Source of the DNA: an uncultured Lachnospiraceae bacterium
GTDB taxonomy: Bacteria; Bacillota; Clostridia; Lachnospirales; Lachnospiraceae
DNA: 52,032 bases
Reading direction: 5' to 3'
Assembly: GCA_910584725.1 (NCBI GenBank)
Contig: CAJUBE010000033.1
Span: 1 to 52,032 of the forward strand
Part shown: positions 1 to 8,941 of the stretch, in pieces
How positions within the stretch are numbered: position 1 is the first letter of the stretch
Layout of the letters: every line of letters begins with the position of its first letter
Position numbers and translations under genes: made by a program
Notes under the pieces: model-generated
What the model was told of the DNA's origin: nothing
Databases searched by the model: none
The model's input: only the letters and a program-made list of their open reading frames with translations

Positions 1-229
1 ACTTCAGGACAAAATCCACGTAATCATCCACGCACCAGGGCTCAGGCGGCTCCGGCGTCTTTCCGAAACCCGGCATGTCAAGGGCAATCACCCGTCTTCG
101 CTGTTTCAGCATGTCAATCACGCTCCGATACAGGGTAATGTTAGCGCCCCAGCCGTGCAGCAAAAGTACGATTCCGCCCTCGCCCTCGTCGATATAATTC
201 ACAGATATTCCATCTATCGTTTTGACCAT
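1..229 (-). CDS. alpha/beta hydrolase, N-terminal fragment
   Basis: The reverse strand opens at an ATG at 229 preceded by a GGGAG ribosome binding site and stays open to the window edge for 76 codons, so only the N-terminus is visible. The protein begins MVKTIDGISVNYIDEG and carries LLLHGWG, the oxyanion-hole HGxG motif of alpha/beta hydrolases, followed by RRVIALDMPGFGKT, the usual strand and loop of this fold. The nucleophile elbow lies beyond the edge, so substrate and even catalytic competence cannot be judged. No signal peptide is seen, which suggests a cytoplasmic enzyme. Confidence 0.85.
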   Translation of the reverse strand, partial: MVKTIDGISVNYIDEGEGGIVLLLHGWGANITLYRSVIDMLKQRRRVIALDMPGFGKTPEPPEPWCVDDYVDFVLK

Positions 230-473
230 AAAATCTCCCGCGCACCTGTATCTATTTTCAATTTATGCGCTATTTTATACCTATGTTCGCCCTTTGGCAA
301 ATATATTCTCGTGGCATACCGTATGTGCCGCCTTCTCACAACGGTCAAAAATGTACCTTGATCGTTCCGTGACCGGCCGCATACATTTGTATTGTACTGT
401 ATTCCCCCCGTTCTATCAACCGAAAAATAGACGGAATCGTGGCCGTTTATCCCATACTCATAAACTATGCCCA

Positions 474-575
474 CTATTCCGCCATATAATCCGCATAATC
501 TGTTTCACTGGCAAATAACATGTAAGTCCCGTTCACATATCCCATGTAGCCGCTCTCTACCGCATATCCCTTCAT
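474..575 (-). CDS. 33-residue small protein
   Basis: This very short ORF has an excellent AAAGGAGGAG ribosome binding site 6 bases before its ATG. It encodes 33 residues starting MKGYAVESGYMGYVNG and ending DYADYMAE. The composition is strikingly rich in Tyr, Gly and Met and contains a GYMGYVNGTYMLFAS core; there is no signal peptide or membrane span. Such GYMGY peptides seem familiar from Lachnospiraceae genomes, but I know of no function. Its 3' side is about 245 bp from the hydrolase and its 5' side about 125 bp from the next gene, so it is probably its own small unit. Confidence 0.6.
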   Translation of the reverse strand: MKGYAVESGYMGYVNGTYMLFASETDYADYMAE

Positions 576-699
576 AATGTCTCCTCCTTTCAACTCTGCT
601 CCGCCGATTAATTGGCGAACTTGTGTTCTGAAAAGAGAATACCATTTATGAAGTCCTATATTTGGGACTCAAAATAAAATTTTATGAACAACACTCCTT

Positions 700-1227
700 T
701 TACACCGACGCTGACACCGTCTTCCCCGCGTCCTCCGACTGCTTCACTTCCCCCGCGCTTGAGTAAAACACAGGCTCCAGATCCGCCTTCGGTTTTGCGG
801 CCGCGTCTGTCTCCACATCCGTCCCGTCCGCATCCGATTCGTCGGTCTGCGTGTTCTCTTTCAGGAGCACTTTGCCGTCCTCGCTGATCTCCACGGTGTC
901 CACAATGTTATCGTTCTTATTTTCCTTCCTTTCTTCCTCCAGCTTTTTCTGCTGTTCCTCGCGCTCTTCTCTGCGGTTTTTGATCATCTCCTCGCGCTGC
1001 TCTTCCGCGATCTTTCGGGTTTCTTCCGCGTCCTTCTTCATGCCTTCGTCAGCTTCTTCCTTATATTCGTAGGCATCTTCATGGACATCACCCATATATC
1101 CCATCGCCCGCTCCATCATTGCGGTATCGCCCTTTCGTCTCGCCTCCTTAAAAACGCGAAACGGTGTGTTGAGCAGCTCCATATTCGTCCTTGCCCCAAT
1201 TAAGCCTTCCATTGTCTTTGTGTGCAT
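700..1227 (-). CDS. conserved charged coiled-coil protein
   Basis: The function is unknown. The chosen ATG at 1227 has an AAAAGGAGG site 8 bases upstream; a longer reading to 1293 lacks one and runs towards the MITE. The product is 175 residues. The first 60 residues (MHTKTMEGLIGARTNMELL) look compact and helical. Residues about 60 to 110 are an almost pure Glu/Lys/Arg coiled coil (EETRKIAEEQREEMIKNRRE), and the C-terminus is acidic and low-complexity. No signal peptide or membrane span is present. A 157-bp MITE sits only 72 bp upstream and may have displaced or supplied its promoter. Confidence 0.7.
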   Translation of the reverse strand: MHTKTMEGLIGARTNMELLNTPFRVFKEARRKGDTAMMERAMGYMGDVHEDAYEYKEEADEGMKKDAEETRKIAEEQREEMIKNRREEREEQQKKLEEERKENKNDNIVDTVEISEDGKVLLKENTQTDESDADGTDVETDAAAKPKADLEPVFYSSAGEVKQSEDAGKTVSASV

Positions 1228-1299
1228 AAGTCGTTCCTCCTTTTCCCAAACATGCCGTCGTTCCGGACTTAACTGCCGTTTCTGTCCGGACAAATTTAT

Positions 1300-1456
1300 G
1301 TAACAGTTCAGCCTTCGGCTTCACTGTCACGCGTGGTTACATAGTAATCACAATGCACACAAAATGCTCCAAAGTCGCATTTTGGCGCTTGCACAACTCG
1401 CAAAATCGCATACAAAGCGATTTTACTCGCGGAATAGTGCAAGGCTGAACTGTTAC
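1300..1456. mobile_element. MITE-like element with 8-bp target duplication (copy 1)
   Basis: A 157-bp non-coding element has terminal inverted repeats GTAACAGTTCAGCCTT and AAGGCTGAACTGTTAC, 16 of 16 matching as reverse complements. It is flanked by a perfect 8-bp direct repeat AAATTTAT at 1292-1299 and 1457-1464, the mark of transposition. Internal palindromes such as GCGAGTAAAATCGC-type arms suggest a folded structure. It contains no transposase gene and would need one in trans. A second, diverged copy lies at 9674-9806. Confidence 0.8.
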
Positions 1457-1542
1457 AAATTTATGCCTATTTCATGTTTCGGCAAAGTGCTTTCCGCCTC
1501 TTAGCATCCTGTTCCAAACAGCCCGTTCCATGTCATATGCGG

Positions 1543-2688
1543 TCACGCAAGCGGCAGCAGCAGGGAAAGATCAAAAACACCGTCCCGCATTTCTGTGCTC
1601 ATAACACCGTCGTATCCACGCACCACATCGCCCACATTCAACAGGCCGATGCCGCGCCCCTGCCCATTTTCCCTCTCCGTAGTTTTGTCTATCGGCTTTT
1701 CATCCGCACTCATGCTGTTTTTCACCTCTAAGAGAAAGCACCTCTTGACAGCCTGCGCCTGCACCCGGATAAAAAGCTGCGCCTCCTGCCCCACAGTCTC
1801 CCGCTGTAATCTCTCACATGCCTCAACCGCATTGTCCAAAATATTGCCAAACAGAATGCACAAATCGAACTCATTGACATGACACCTCTCCGGTATCCGC
1901 ACGTCACATTCCCAATCTATCCCCTTTTTCTCCGCCGTCTTCCGTTTCTGATACAAAAGCGCGTCTACCGCCCTGTTTCCCGTAGCCTCCTCATTCGTTC
2001 CAAGCTGCGCGCTGCCCTCCATCCTTTTCAGGTAATCTCCCAGCTTTCCCCAATCTTGCTCTTCCCACAGACCGCGGAGCGCAAGCACATGGTTTTTCAG
2101 GTCATGCCGCAGCCGCTCCGCCTGACTGTACTGTTCCTCCAGCATTTGATAGACCGCCGCCTGCGCCTGATACTGTCCCGCCTTCTTCTGCTCCGCAAAG
2201 ACCCGCTCCATACCGAATACATATGCACCCACCGCAAACAGGGATAGCGCCGATAAAACACTCCACCCCACATAGCTGAAAATCTGGTCATAATAAATTC
2301 CCATATTACCGCCGCTTCTGAAAAGAATGCCGTAGCCTGCGCCCCAATTTGCCACATAAGTAACAATCCCCACTACAAGAAGCGGAAGAGTCAGTACCAC
2401 ATACCACCTCCCCGGTTTTCCCTGAAAAACAGCGCGAAGCCGCTTTCTCATCCCGTATACCGCAACTACCGCTATGGCAAAGCCCAGCCACCCGATCAGC
2501 TCAATTTCTATCTCCCACGTTTCTCCCAAAACAGGGACATCAAGCCCCCCAGCCGTGTGTTTCCAGACCAACAGCAGGCAGGAAATAAAGGAGTCAGAGA
2601 AAAAATATGTCAGCCACATCAGCGTGACTACCGTCACAAGCATGGACATCGCCCGTATTCCTTTTTCCGCTTTTCCCCCAAACCGCAT
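1543..2688 (-). CDS. GHKL-domain sensor histidine kinase (AgrC-like)
   Basis: Sensor kinase of a two-component system, predicted to sit in the cytoplasmic membrane. Several hydrophobic segments fill the first 165 residues. A linker helix follows, then RHDLKNH (phosphoacceptor His near residue 195), the N-box NILDNAVEAC and a C-terminal GRGIGLLNV glycine motif, which together define the HATPase_c_5/GHKL class seen in AgrC, ComD and VirS kinases. The start at 2688 overlaps the TGA of the response regulator (TGATG), so the two are translationally coupled; an in-frame start 48 bases upstream would lie inside the partner. The ligand is unknown: no AgrB or AgrD-type gene is visible nearby. Confidence 0.88.
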   Translation of the reverse strand: MRFGGKAEKGIRAMSMLVTVVTLMWLTYFFSDSFISCLLLVWKHTAGGLDVPVLGETWEIEIELIGWLGFAIAVVAVYGMRKRLRAVFQGKPGRWYVVLTLPLLVVGIVTYVANWGAGYGILFRSGGNMGIYYDQIFSYVGWSVLSALSLFAVGAYVFGMERVFAEQKKAGQYQAQAAVYQMLEEQYSQAERLRHDLKNHVLALRGLWEEQDWGKLGDYLKRMEGSAQLGTNEEATGNRAVDALLYQKRKTAEKKGIDWECDVRIPERCHVNEFDLCILFGNILDNAVEACERLQRETVGQEAQLFIRVQAQAVKRCFLLEVKNSMSADEKPIDKTTERENGQGRGIGLLNVGDVVRGYDGVMSTEMRDGVFDLSLLLPLA

Positions 2689-3404
2689 CACGCAAGCCCT
2701 CCCTTCCCGCGCATATATTCCAAGATTTCCCTGCAAAACGCTTCATACCGCCTCTTGGCGATGGCAATCCGTTCCCCGTTGTCCAGCATAAGCTCCTGCC
2801 TGTTATACAAGTCCACATATTTCATATTGACGAGATAGCTCTTGTGACAGCGGCAAAATCCCTTTCCCTGCAGTTCCCTCTCCAAAAGGCCGATCTGCTC
2901 ATAATAGCTGAATATCCCGCCCATTGTGTGAGCATCTATCACTCTTCCCCGAATTTCAAAGTATAAAATATCGTCTAAGAACAGTTTTTTTCTCTGCCTG
3001 TCCCGGCTGACAATGATAAATGCCTGCGATCGTTCCTGCGTTTTTCGGACAGCTTTTTGCAGCACCCTTTTCAGCTTTTTGTCCTCAATCGGCTTCAACA
3101 AATACTGAAAAGCCTCCACGTCATAAGCGTCAAACACATAATCCCGGCTGGCGGAGATAAAGACCAGCAGCTTGTCATAGGCCTTTTCCCTGACCATCTG
3201 CGCCGTTCTCATACCGTCCAGACCGCCCATGATAATATCCAAAAAAATAATGTCAAAATTTTCCGACGACTGCAGCAGCTCCCTCCCGCTGTAAAACTGC
3301 CGTATCGTACAGGGTACCTTCATTTCGCCCAGAATCTCTTTGATTTTTCCCGCTATTCGGCTGCACTCCATCACCTCATCGTCGCACACCGCGATCCACA
3401 ACAT
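2688..3404 (-). CDS. LytTR-family response regulator
   Basis: Transcriptional regulator of 238 residues, partner of the adjacent kinase. The N-terminal receiver domain has the acidic pair DD at 8-9, the phosphorylation Asp at 56 (FLDIIMGG) and the switch Lys in YLLKPIED. The C-terminal half is a LytTR DNA-binding domain with DDILYFEIRGRVI, the CRCHKSYLVNM motif and a final IAIAKRRYEAF. The ATG at 3404 has a GAAGGGAG site; a longer frame upstream is rich in Arg/Lys and lacks a ribosome site, so I discard it. It is transcribed first, with the kinase following by a TGATG overlap. Targets are unknown. Confidence 0.88.
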   Translation of the reverse strand: MLWIAVCDDEVMECSRIAGKIKEILGEMKVPCTIRQFYSGRELLQSSENFDIIFLDIIMGGLDGMRTAQMVREKAYDKLLVFISASRDYVFDAYDVEAFQYLLKPIEDKKLKRVLQKAVRKTQERSQAFIIVSRDRQRKKLFLDDILYFEIRGRVIDAHTMGGIFSYYEQIGLLERELQGKGFCRCHKSYLVNMKYVDLYNRQELMLDNGERIAIAKRRYEAFCREILEYMRGKGGLA

Positions 3405-3683
3405 GTTTACGCTCCCTTCGTCCGCGCTTGATTTCCTGCCTTTTACACTCAAAAATCCAGTATATATATCGGCTCTATTTCCGGCGCGCCTCCTCCGACG
3501 TCCTAAACGGCGTTTTCCGTGTAACAACCGTCGCTTCTTCCGCGTTATCGCTTTAAAGTTTTTCATAAATAGGGGACAAAAAATCGGTTCTGGCACAACA
3601 AGTCTTTCCCGACATTGTCATGCCAAAACCGAAAGCAGACCACGCCTCCCATCAGGAGACTGCAGCCACGCATAACCTTTTTT

Positions 3684-5225
3684 CTACAACCGATAAATCC
3701 CCGCGGAACAGGGCGCAGCCGCAAAGCCGCCCTCCGCGCCTTCGACCTTACCGCCTATTGTGTAGAGCGCCTCACCGGGTTTTACCCCGCTTACGGGCTG
3801 TTTTCTGTCGGAAGGATTAATCACCACCAGCAGCTTCTCGTTATCGGTTTTACGAATATACATAAGAGGATAATTTTCACTCTGTATAAACTCGATTCCC
3901 CCGTCGTTTCGCAGCGCCGCATGGGACTGTCTGAACGCAATCAGCCGCTTTACCTCGCTGTAGAGGGAATCCTCATCCCCGATCTGCGCCGCCACCGTTG
4001 GGCGGTCCGGCGCGCTGTCCTGCGGAATGTAAAGCAGCTCCGGCTTCGCCGCCGAAAACCCGGCATTCAGGGAATCATCCCACTGCATAGGAGAACGGGA
4101 ACCGGTCCGCTCATAGCCGCCTTCCACCGAATGCAGCCCTTCCACGTACCGCATTCCGATTTCGTCGCCATAATAAATAAAAGGTGCGCCCGGCATGGTC
4201 AGTAAAAAGGCAAAAGCAAGCTTCATCTCGTCCTTATCAAGCCGCCTTGCCAGCCTTGCCATGTCATGATTGCCGGAAGGAATACAGATCAGCCCACCAG
4301 ATGATTTCGCATAACTCTCCTGATATTTCTCCCAGAAAGCGCTGACATCCCCTTTTCCCCTTCTGGAAAACCAGGGCTCGTCACAGCGGAACAGGTCGTT
4401 GTAATGGGAAGGTCCGAAATGCAGCAGGAAATCCATATGGAAACCGCCTGCCAGAGACTTGTCCGGTTCGCCCCACTCAGAAACCAGTACTGCCGCGGGA
4501 AATTCCCTGTCAAGGAACGCCCTGACATCCTGCCAGAGTTTGATCGTGCCCTTGCTGTCCTCGTCGTTTTTCACAAGGGAGTGTGCCATATCCACACGGA
4601 ACCCGTCGCAGCCCGCCGAAAGCCAGAAGCGCATTATGTCTTTCATTGCCTCCCTCGTCGCCAGCGGCCCCGGCGCGTCCATCGCCTGCTGCCACTTCTT
4701 TTCTGGGTTGGGCTTATAGTATCCATAGTTTAACGCAGGCTGATGAGAGAAGAAATTCACCCCGCAGGCGCCCACGCGCTCCGAGATTCCCTTGAGGGCG
4801 TTCATGCCGTCCGGCTCTTCCCATGTGCTGTCCGTCCACACATAGCGGTCTGTGTACTCGTTTGGCACCGCCTTCATGGATTCACGAAACCATTTGTGGT
4901 TCACCGATGTGTGCCCCGGCACCAGATCCAGGAGCACATGCATATCCCGTTTATGCGCTTCCTTGAAAAGCCGCACCAGATCCTCGTTTGTCCCGTAGCG
5001 GGGCGCAACGGTGAGATAGTCTTCCACATCATAGCCCGCGTCGTAAAAGGGCGACTGGAAACAGGGGTTCAGCCAGAGCGCGTTGCAGCCTAGCTCCTTG
5101 ATATAGTCCAGTTTTTCGATAATGCCCTGCATATCCCCGATGCCGTCAGCATTGGTATCGTTGAAGGACTGCGGATAAATTTCATAAAAGATTGCTGTGT
5201 TAAGCCAGTTCGGTCTGCCTGCCAT
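3684..5225 (-). CDS. GH13 alpha-glucosidase / alpha-amylase family enzyme
   Basis: A 513-residue glycoside hydrolase predicted to act on alpha-glucosidic bonds of maltodextrins or related sugars. The (beta/alpha)8 barrel begins FYEIYPQSFNDTN and all catalytic residues are present: nucleophile Asp212 in GFRVDMAH, acid/base Glu250 in VSEWGEP and transition-state Asp321 in SGNHDMARL. There is no signal peptide, so it should work on imported oligosaccharides in the cytoplasm. The C-terminal 80 residues form the usual beta domain. It starts 36 bp downstream of mfd with a good GGAGGAAC site. Exact bond preference (alpha-1,4, alpha-1,6, trehalose-type) cannot be told from these motifs. Confidence 0.88.
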   Translation of the reverse strand: MAGRPNWLNTAIFYEIYPQSFNDTNADGIGDMQGIIEKLDYIKELGCNALWLNPCFQSPFYDAGYDVEDYLTVAPRYGTNEDLVRLFKEAHKRDMHVLLDLVPGHTSVNHKWFRESMKAVPNEYTDRYVWTDSTWEEPDGMNALKGISERVGACGVNFFSHQPALNYGYYKPNPEKKWQQAMDAPGPLATREAMKDIMRFWLSAGCDGFRVDMAHSLVKNDEDSKGTIKLWQDVRAFLDREFPAAVLVSEWGEPDKSLAGGFHMDFLLHFGPSHYNDLFRCDEPWFSRRGKGDVSAFWEKYQESYAKSSGGLICIPSGNHDMARLARRLDKDEMKLAFAFLLTMPGAPFIYYGDEIGMRYVEGLHSVEGGYERTGSRSPMQWDDSLNAGFSAAKPELLYIPQDSAPDRPTVAAQIGDEDSLYSEVKRLIAFRQSHAALRNDGGIEFIQSENYPLMYIRKTDNEKLLVVINPSDRKQPVSGVKPGEALYTIGGKVEGAEGGFAAAPCSAGIYRL

Positions 5226-5260
5226 AGTAGGTTCCTCCTCAGTTTTTTGCTATTATCATA

Positions 5261-8200
5261 TCACAACGCCAACAATTCCTCCATCTTCGTAAGCGCCTCC
5301 CCCGTCAGCATAAGCAATGTCTCCTCATCCTTCTCGATCACCCCGCACTTCCTATAATGGAGATAAAAGGTGGGATCGCCCTTCGGGTCAAACCGCAGCC
5401 GTCCGCCGTAATCGCTTATGAGCAGCGGAATATTTTCCACCCGGATCGGCGCATCGGGGCGAAGCGTAAAACTGATCCGCTCATTCTTCCCCTTCACCTC
5501 CGGCATATAAAGTCTGTGGGCGTGGGAACGGATCAGCGCGATCCGCAGAAGATTCCCCACCGATTTCGGAATTTGACCAAATCGGTCAAGCAGTTCTTCC
5601 CGCATATCGTCGCACTCCCGCTCGTTCTCAATGCCCGCAATCCGCTTATAGATATCCAGCTTCTGCACTTCGTTCACAATGTATTCCGGCGGAATGTAAG
5701 CGTCCACATCCAGATCCACAAGGGTGTTGAAATCCTCGATCACGGAAATGCCCTTCTTCGTCTTGACCGCCTCGTTTAGCATTTTGCAGTAGAGATCGTA
5801 CCCCACCGCCTGCATATGTCCGTGCTGGCTTTTTCCGAGCAGGCTGCCCGCGCCGCGGATTTCCAGATCGCGCATGGCAATCTTAAAGCCGCTGCCAAGC
5901 TCCGTGAACTCCCGGATCGCCTCAAGCCGCTTCTCCGCCACTTCTTTCAGCACCTTATCCCGCTTGTACATGAGGAAGGCGTAAGCCGTCCGATTGGAGC
6001 GCCCCACACGCCCTCTGAGCTGGTAGAGCTGGGACAGTCCCATCTGGTCGGAATCGTGGATAATCATGGTATTTACATTGGAAATGTCCAACCCTGTCTC
6101 AATGATGGTGGTGGACACCAGCACGTCGATCTCCCCGTTCACAAAATCAAACATGATCCGCTCCAGTTCCGACTCTTTCATCTGCCCGTGGGCGAACGCC
6201 ACATTCGCCTCCGGCACGAGATCGCTGATCGCCGCCGCCACATCCGCGATATTGTTGACTCTGTTGTAGACGTAATAAACCTGTCCCTCTCTGGCAAGTT
6301 CCCGGACGATCGCCTCCCTGACCATCTCCTCGTTGTACTCACAGACAAAAGTCTGGATCGGCAGTCTGTCCTCGGGCGCCTCCTCCAGCACGCTCATGTC
6401 CCGGATACCCACCAGACTCATGTGGAGCGTTCTCGGGATCGGCGTCGCCGTCAGCGTCAGCACATCCACATTTTCCTTCAGTTTCTTGATTTTTTCTTTA
6501 TGCGCCACACCGAAACGCTGTTCCTCGTCGATGATCAGAAGCCCCAGATCCTTGTATTCCACATCCGCTGACAATACGCGGTGGGTGCCGATCACGATAT
6601 CCACCATACCCTTCTTCAAATCCGTGATCGTCTTTTTCTGCTCCGCAGCCGTGCGGAACCGGGAAAGCAGGTCGATCCGCACGGGAAAATCCTTCATTCT
6701 CTGCACAAAGGTATGGTAATGCTGCTGTGCCAGAATGGTGGTGGGCACGAGATAAACCACCTGTTTGTTCTCCTGCACCGCCTTAAACGCCGCACGGATG
6801 GCGATCTCCGTCTTTCCGTAACCCACGTCGCCGCAGATCAGACGGTCCATGATTTTCTCGCTCTCCATGTCCGCCTTGGTGGCGGCGATGGCAAGCACCT
6901 GATCCTCCGTCTCCTCAAAGGGAAACATCTCCTCAAACTCCCGCTGCCAAACCGTGTCCGCCCCGTAACAGTAGCCCTTTCCATTCTGTCTTGCGGCGTA
7001 AAGCTCCACCAGATCCCCGGCGATCTCCTCCACCGCCGTGCGCACCTTGGATTTGGTTCTGATCCACTCCTGCGTCCCCAGCTTATTCAGCTTCGGTTTC
7101 GTACCGCCGTCCGCCGAAGCGTATTTCTGGATCACGTCAAGCCCTGTCGCCAGCACATAGAGGATGCCGCCGTCCCGGTAGGAAATCTTCATGTAGTCCT
7201 TCACCACATGCTCCACTTCCACCTTCTCAATGCCCTGATAAATCCCCAGACCGTGGCTCTCGTGCACCACATAATCGCCTACTTTGAGGTCGTTGAAGTC
7301 GTTGATCTTCTGCCCTTCATAAACCTTTTTCTTTCTCTTCTTCTTTTTCTGCGCGCCGAAAATGTCGCTCTCCGCAATGACCATAAACTGCAGAAGCGGG
7401 TACTCAAAGCCTTTGCGGACTCTCCCGTAAGCGGTCATCACTTCCCCCGGCTGCACCTCGCGCATGGGGTCTTCCGTGTAAAAAGCGTTCAGCTCCTGAT
7501 CCCGCAGATCCTCCGCCAGCCTCTTGGCGCGGGTTCTCGACCCGGAAAGCAGCAGAATACGGTAGCCCTTTTTCTTGTAATTTTTTAAGTCCTTCACCAG
7601 CGACTCAAAGCTGTTATTGTAGGAGGGAAGGCTTCTCGCCTGCACCGCAAATTTGTGCCCCGCCTTTATAAGCGGATTTTTCCCCTCCATGGAAGAAAGG
7701 CTCACCACACGACGGTTTTCCAGTCCTGCTGCCACCGTCAGCGCCGGAAACAGGACGTCCATCTGCCCCGGCAGAATATAGCCTTTCTCGGCGCGGTGCG
7801 CCATGCTCTCCCGAAATTCCAGTTCCACCGCGTCCACGTGCTCCTTGATCCGCAGCGGCTCATCCAGAAAAACACAGGCACCTTCTCCCGCAAAACAGTC
7901 CGCAAAAGACGATAATTCCGGGTAAAAGTAGCGCACATAACTGTCCAGATTGATGGCGTTATAAGAAATGCCAAGCTCCGTAAGCGTCTCCGTCAGCTCC
8001 CGGTTCTGCACCTCGATCCGGTGCGCCGCCTCGGTCTTCATCTGCTTTCTGAGCGTTTCCGCCTGCTTTTTCGCCTCTTTCTGAATCTTTTTCAGTCCCG
8101 CCGAAAGTTCCTCCTTCGACAGAATCAGTTCCGTCGCCGGATAGATGGACACCGCCTCCAGCTTCTCAATGGAACGCTGGCTCAACACATCAAAGCTGCG

Positions 8201-8803
8201 GATCGACTCCACCTCATCCCCCCACAGCTCGATCCTGTAAGGATTTTCTTCCGTCAGGTCAAAAATGTCCACAATGCCGCCCCGGATGCTGAACTGCCCC
8301 GGCTCCTCCACCTGATCGCATCTCTCATAGCCAAGCCCCGACAAGGTGAACGCCAGCTCATGCTCCTCTACGGACGACTGCCTGTCTATGGAAATGACAT
8401 GCTTGCGCCATTCCTCCAAGGACACCTGCGGCGCCATCAGTGCGTCAAAGGTGGTAACCACGGTGAGCGGCACCCCTTCCGCCATCCTGCGGAAAACCTT
8501 GATCCGCTCCTTGGTGAGCTGGTTGCCGTGAATGTCCGCCTGAAAGAAAATCAAATCTTTTGCCGGATACAGCATGACATTTCTGTCATAAAACTGATAA
8601 TCTTCGTACAGTTCCTTGGCGCGCAGATCGTTAAACGTGATAATCAGCTTCCGGCGAAATCCCTCGCCCAGACCGTAAATCATATGCAGTTTCTGGGAGT
8701 CCGCACAGCCGCTCAGTGCCGCGGAAGTCTTTCCTCTCGCAAGCAGCTCCCGTATCTCTTCATATTCCCCCAGCTCCGAAAGCGGGGCAAGTAATGCTCT
8801 CAT
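5261..8803 (-). CDS. mfd: transcription-repair coupling factor Mfd
   Basis: ATP-driven DNA translocase that removes stalled RNA polymerase from lesions and recruits UvrA. At 1180 residues it has the normal family length. The order is a UvrB-like N-terminal module with EEPGQFSIRGGIVDIF near residue 165, a lysine-rich linker (KKKKRKKK), the CarD/RID polymerase-binding domain (VGDYVVHESHGLGIY, about residue 505), helicase motif I GDVGYGKT near 655, the DEEQ box (IDEEQRFG near 758), TATPIPRTLHM, and the C-terminal TRCF domain. It sits between pth and the glycosidase; pth-mfd adjacency is common in Firmicutes. Confidence 0.98.
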   Translation of the reverse strand: MRALLAPLSELGEYEEIRELLARGKTSAALSGCADSQKLHMIYGLGEGFRRKLIITFNDLRAKELYEDYQFYDRNVMLYPAKDLIFFQADIHGNQLTKERIKVFRRMAEGVPLTVVTTFDALMAPQVSLEEWRKHVISIDRQSSVEEHELAFTLSGLGYERCDQVEEPGQFSIRGGIVDIFDLTEENPYRIELWGDEVESIRSFDVLSQRSIEKLEAVSIYPATELILSKEELSAGLKKIQKEAKKQAETLRKQMKTEAAHRIEVQNRELTETLTELGISYNAINLDSYVRYFYPELSSFADCFAGEGACVFLDEPLRIKEHVDAVELEFRESMAHRAEKGYILPGQMDVLFPALTVAAGLENRRVVSLSSMEGKNPLIKAGHKFAVQARSLPSYNNSFESLVKDLKNYKKKGYRILLLSGSRTRAKRLAEDLRDQELNAFYTEDPMREVQPGEVMTAYGRVRKGFEYPLLQFMVIAESDIFGAQKKKKRKKKVYEGQKINDFNDLKVGDYVVHESHGLGIYQGIEKVEVEHVVKDYMKISYRDGGILYVLATGLDVIQKYASADGGTKPKLNKLGTQEWIRTKSKVRTAVEEIAGDLVELYAARQNGKGYCYGADTVWQREFEEMFPFEETEDQVLAIAATKADMESEKIMDRLICGDVGYGKTEIAIRAAFKAVQENKQVVYLVPTTILAQQHYHTFVQRMKDFPVRIDLLSRFRTAAEQKKTITDLKKGMVDIVIGTHRVLSADVEYKDLGLLIIDEEQRFGVAHKEKIKKLKENVDVLTLTATPIPRTLHMSLVGIRDMSVLEEAPEDRLPIQTFVCEYNEEMVREAIVRELAREGQVYYVYNRVNNIADVAAAISDLVPEANVAFAHGQMKESELERIMFDFVNGEIDVLVSTTIIETGLDISNVNTMIIHDSDQMGLSQLYQLRGRVGRSNRTAYAFLMYKRDKVLKEVAEKRLEAIREFTELGSGFKIAMRDLEIRGAGSLLGKSQHGHMQAVGYDLYCKMLNEAVKTKKGISVIEDFNTLVDLDVDAYIPPEYIVNEVQKLDIYKRIAGIENERECDDMREELLDRFGQIPKSVGNLLRIALIRSHAHRLYMPEVKGKNERISFTLRPDAPIRVENIPLLISDYGGRLRFDPKGDPTFYLHYRKCGVIEKDEETLLMLTGEALTKMEELLAL

Positions 8804-8941
8804 GCAAACCTCTTTCTATCCTTAAAACTGCTAACAACCATCTTCCTATAACCGTATTCCTTTTGCGGTGTCTATCGCTTTCACCCTTATCACTGATGCC
8901 GCTCGTCCTTTGCCTCTGATCAGCTTATCGCACGACGCTTC

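Noticed and set aside
214..474. 86-codon minus-strand frame between the hydrolase and the 33-residue gene
   Set aside because: No ribosome site, overlaps the hydrolase start, and Arg/Tyr/His-rich.
6581..7588. 335-codon plus-strand frame
   Set aside because: It is antisense to mfd and shows the His/Leu/Arg bias typical of a reverse-frame shadow.
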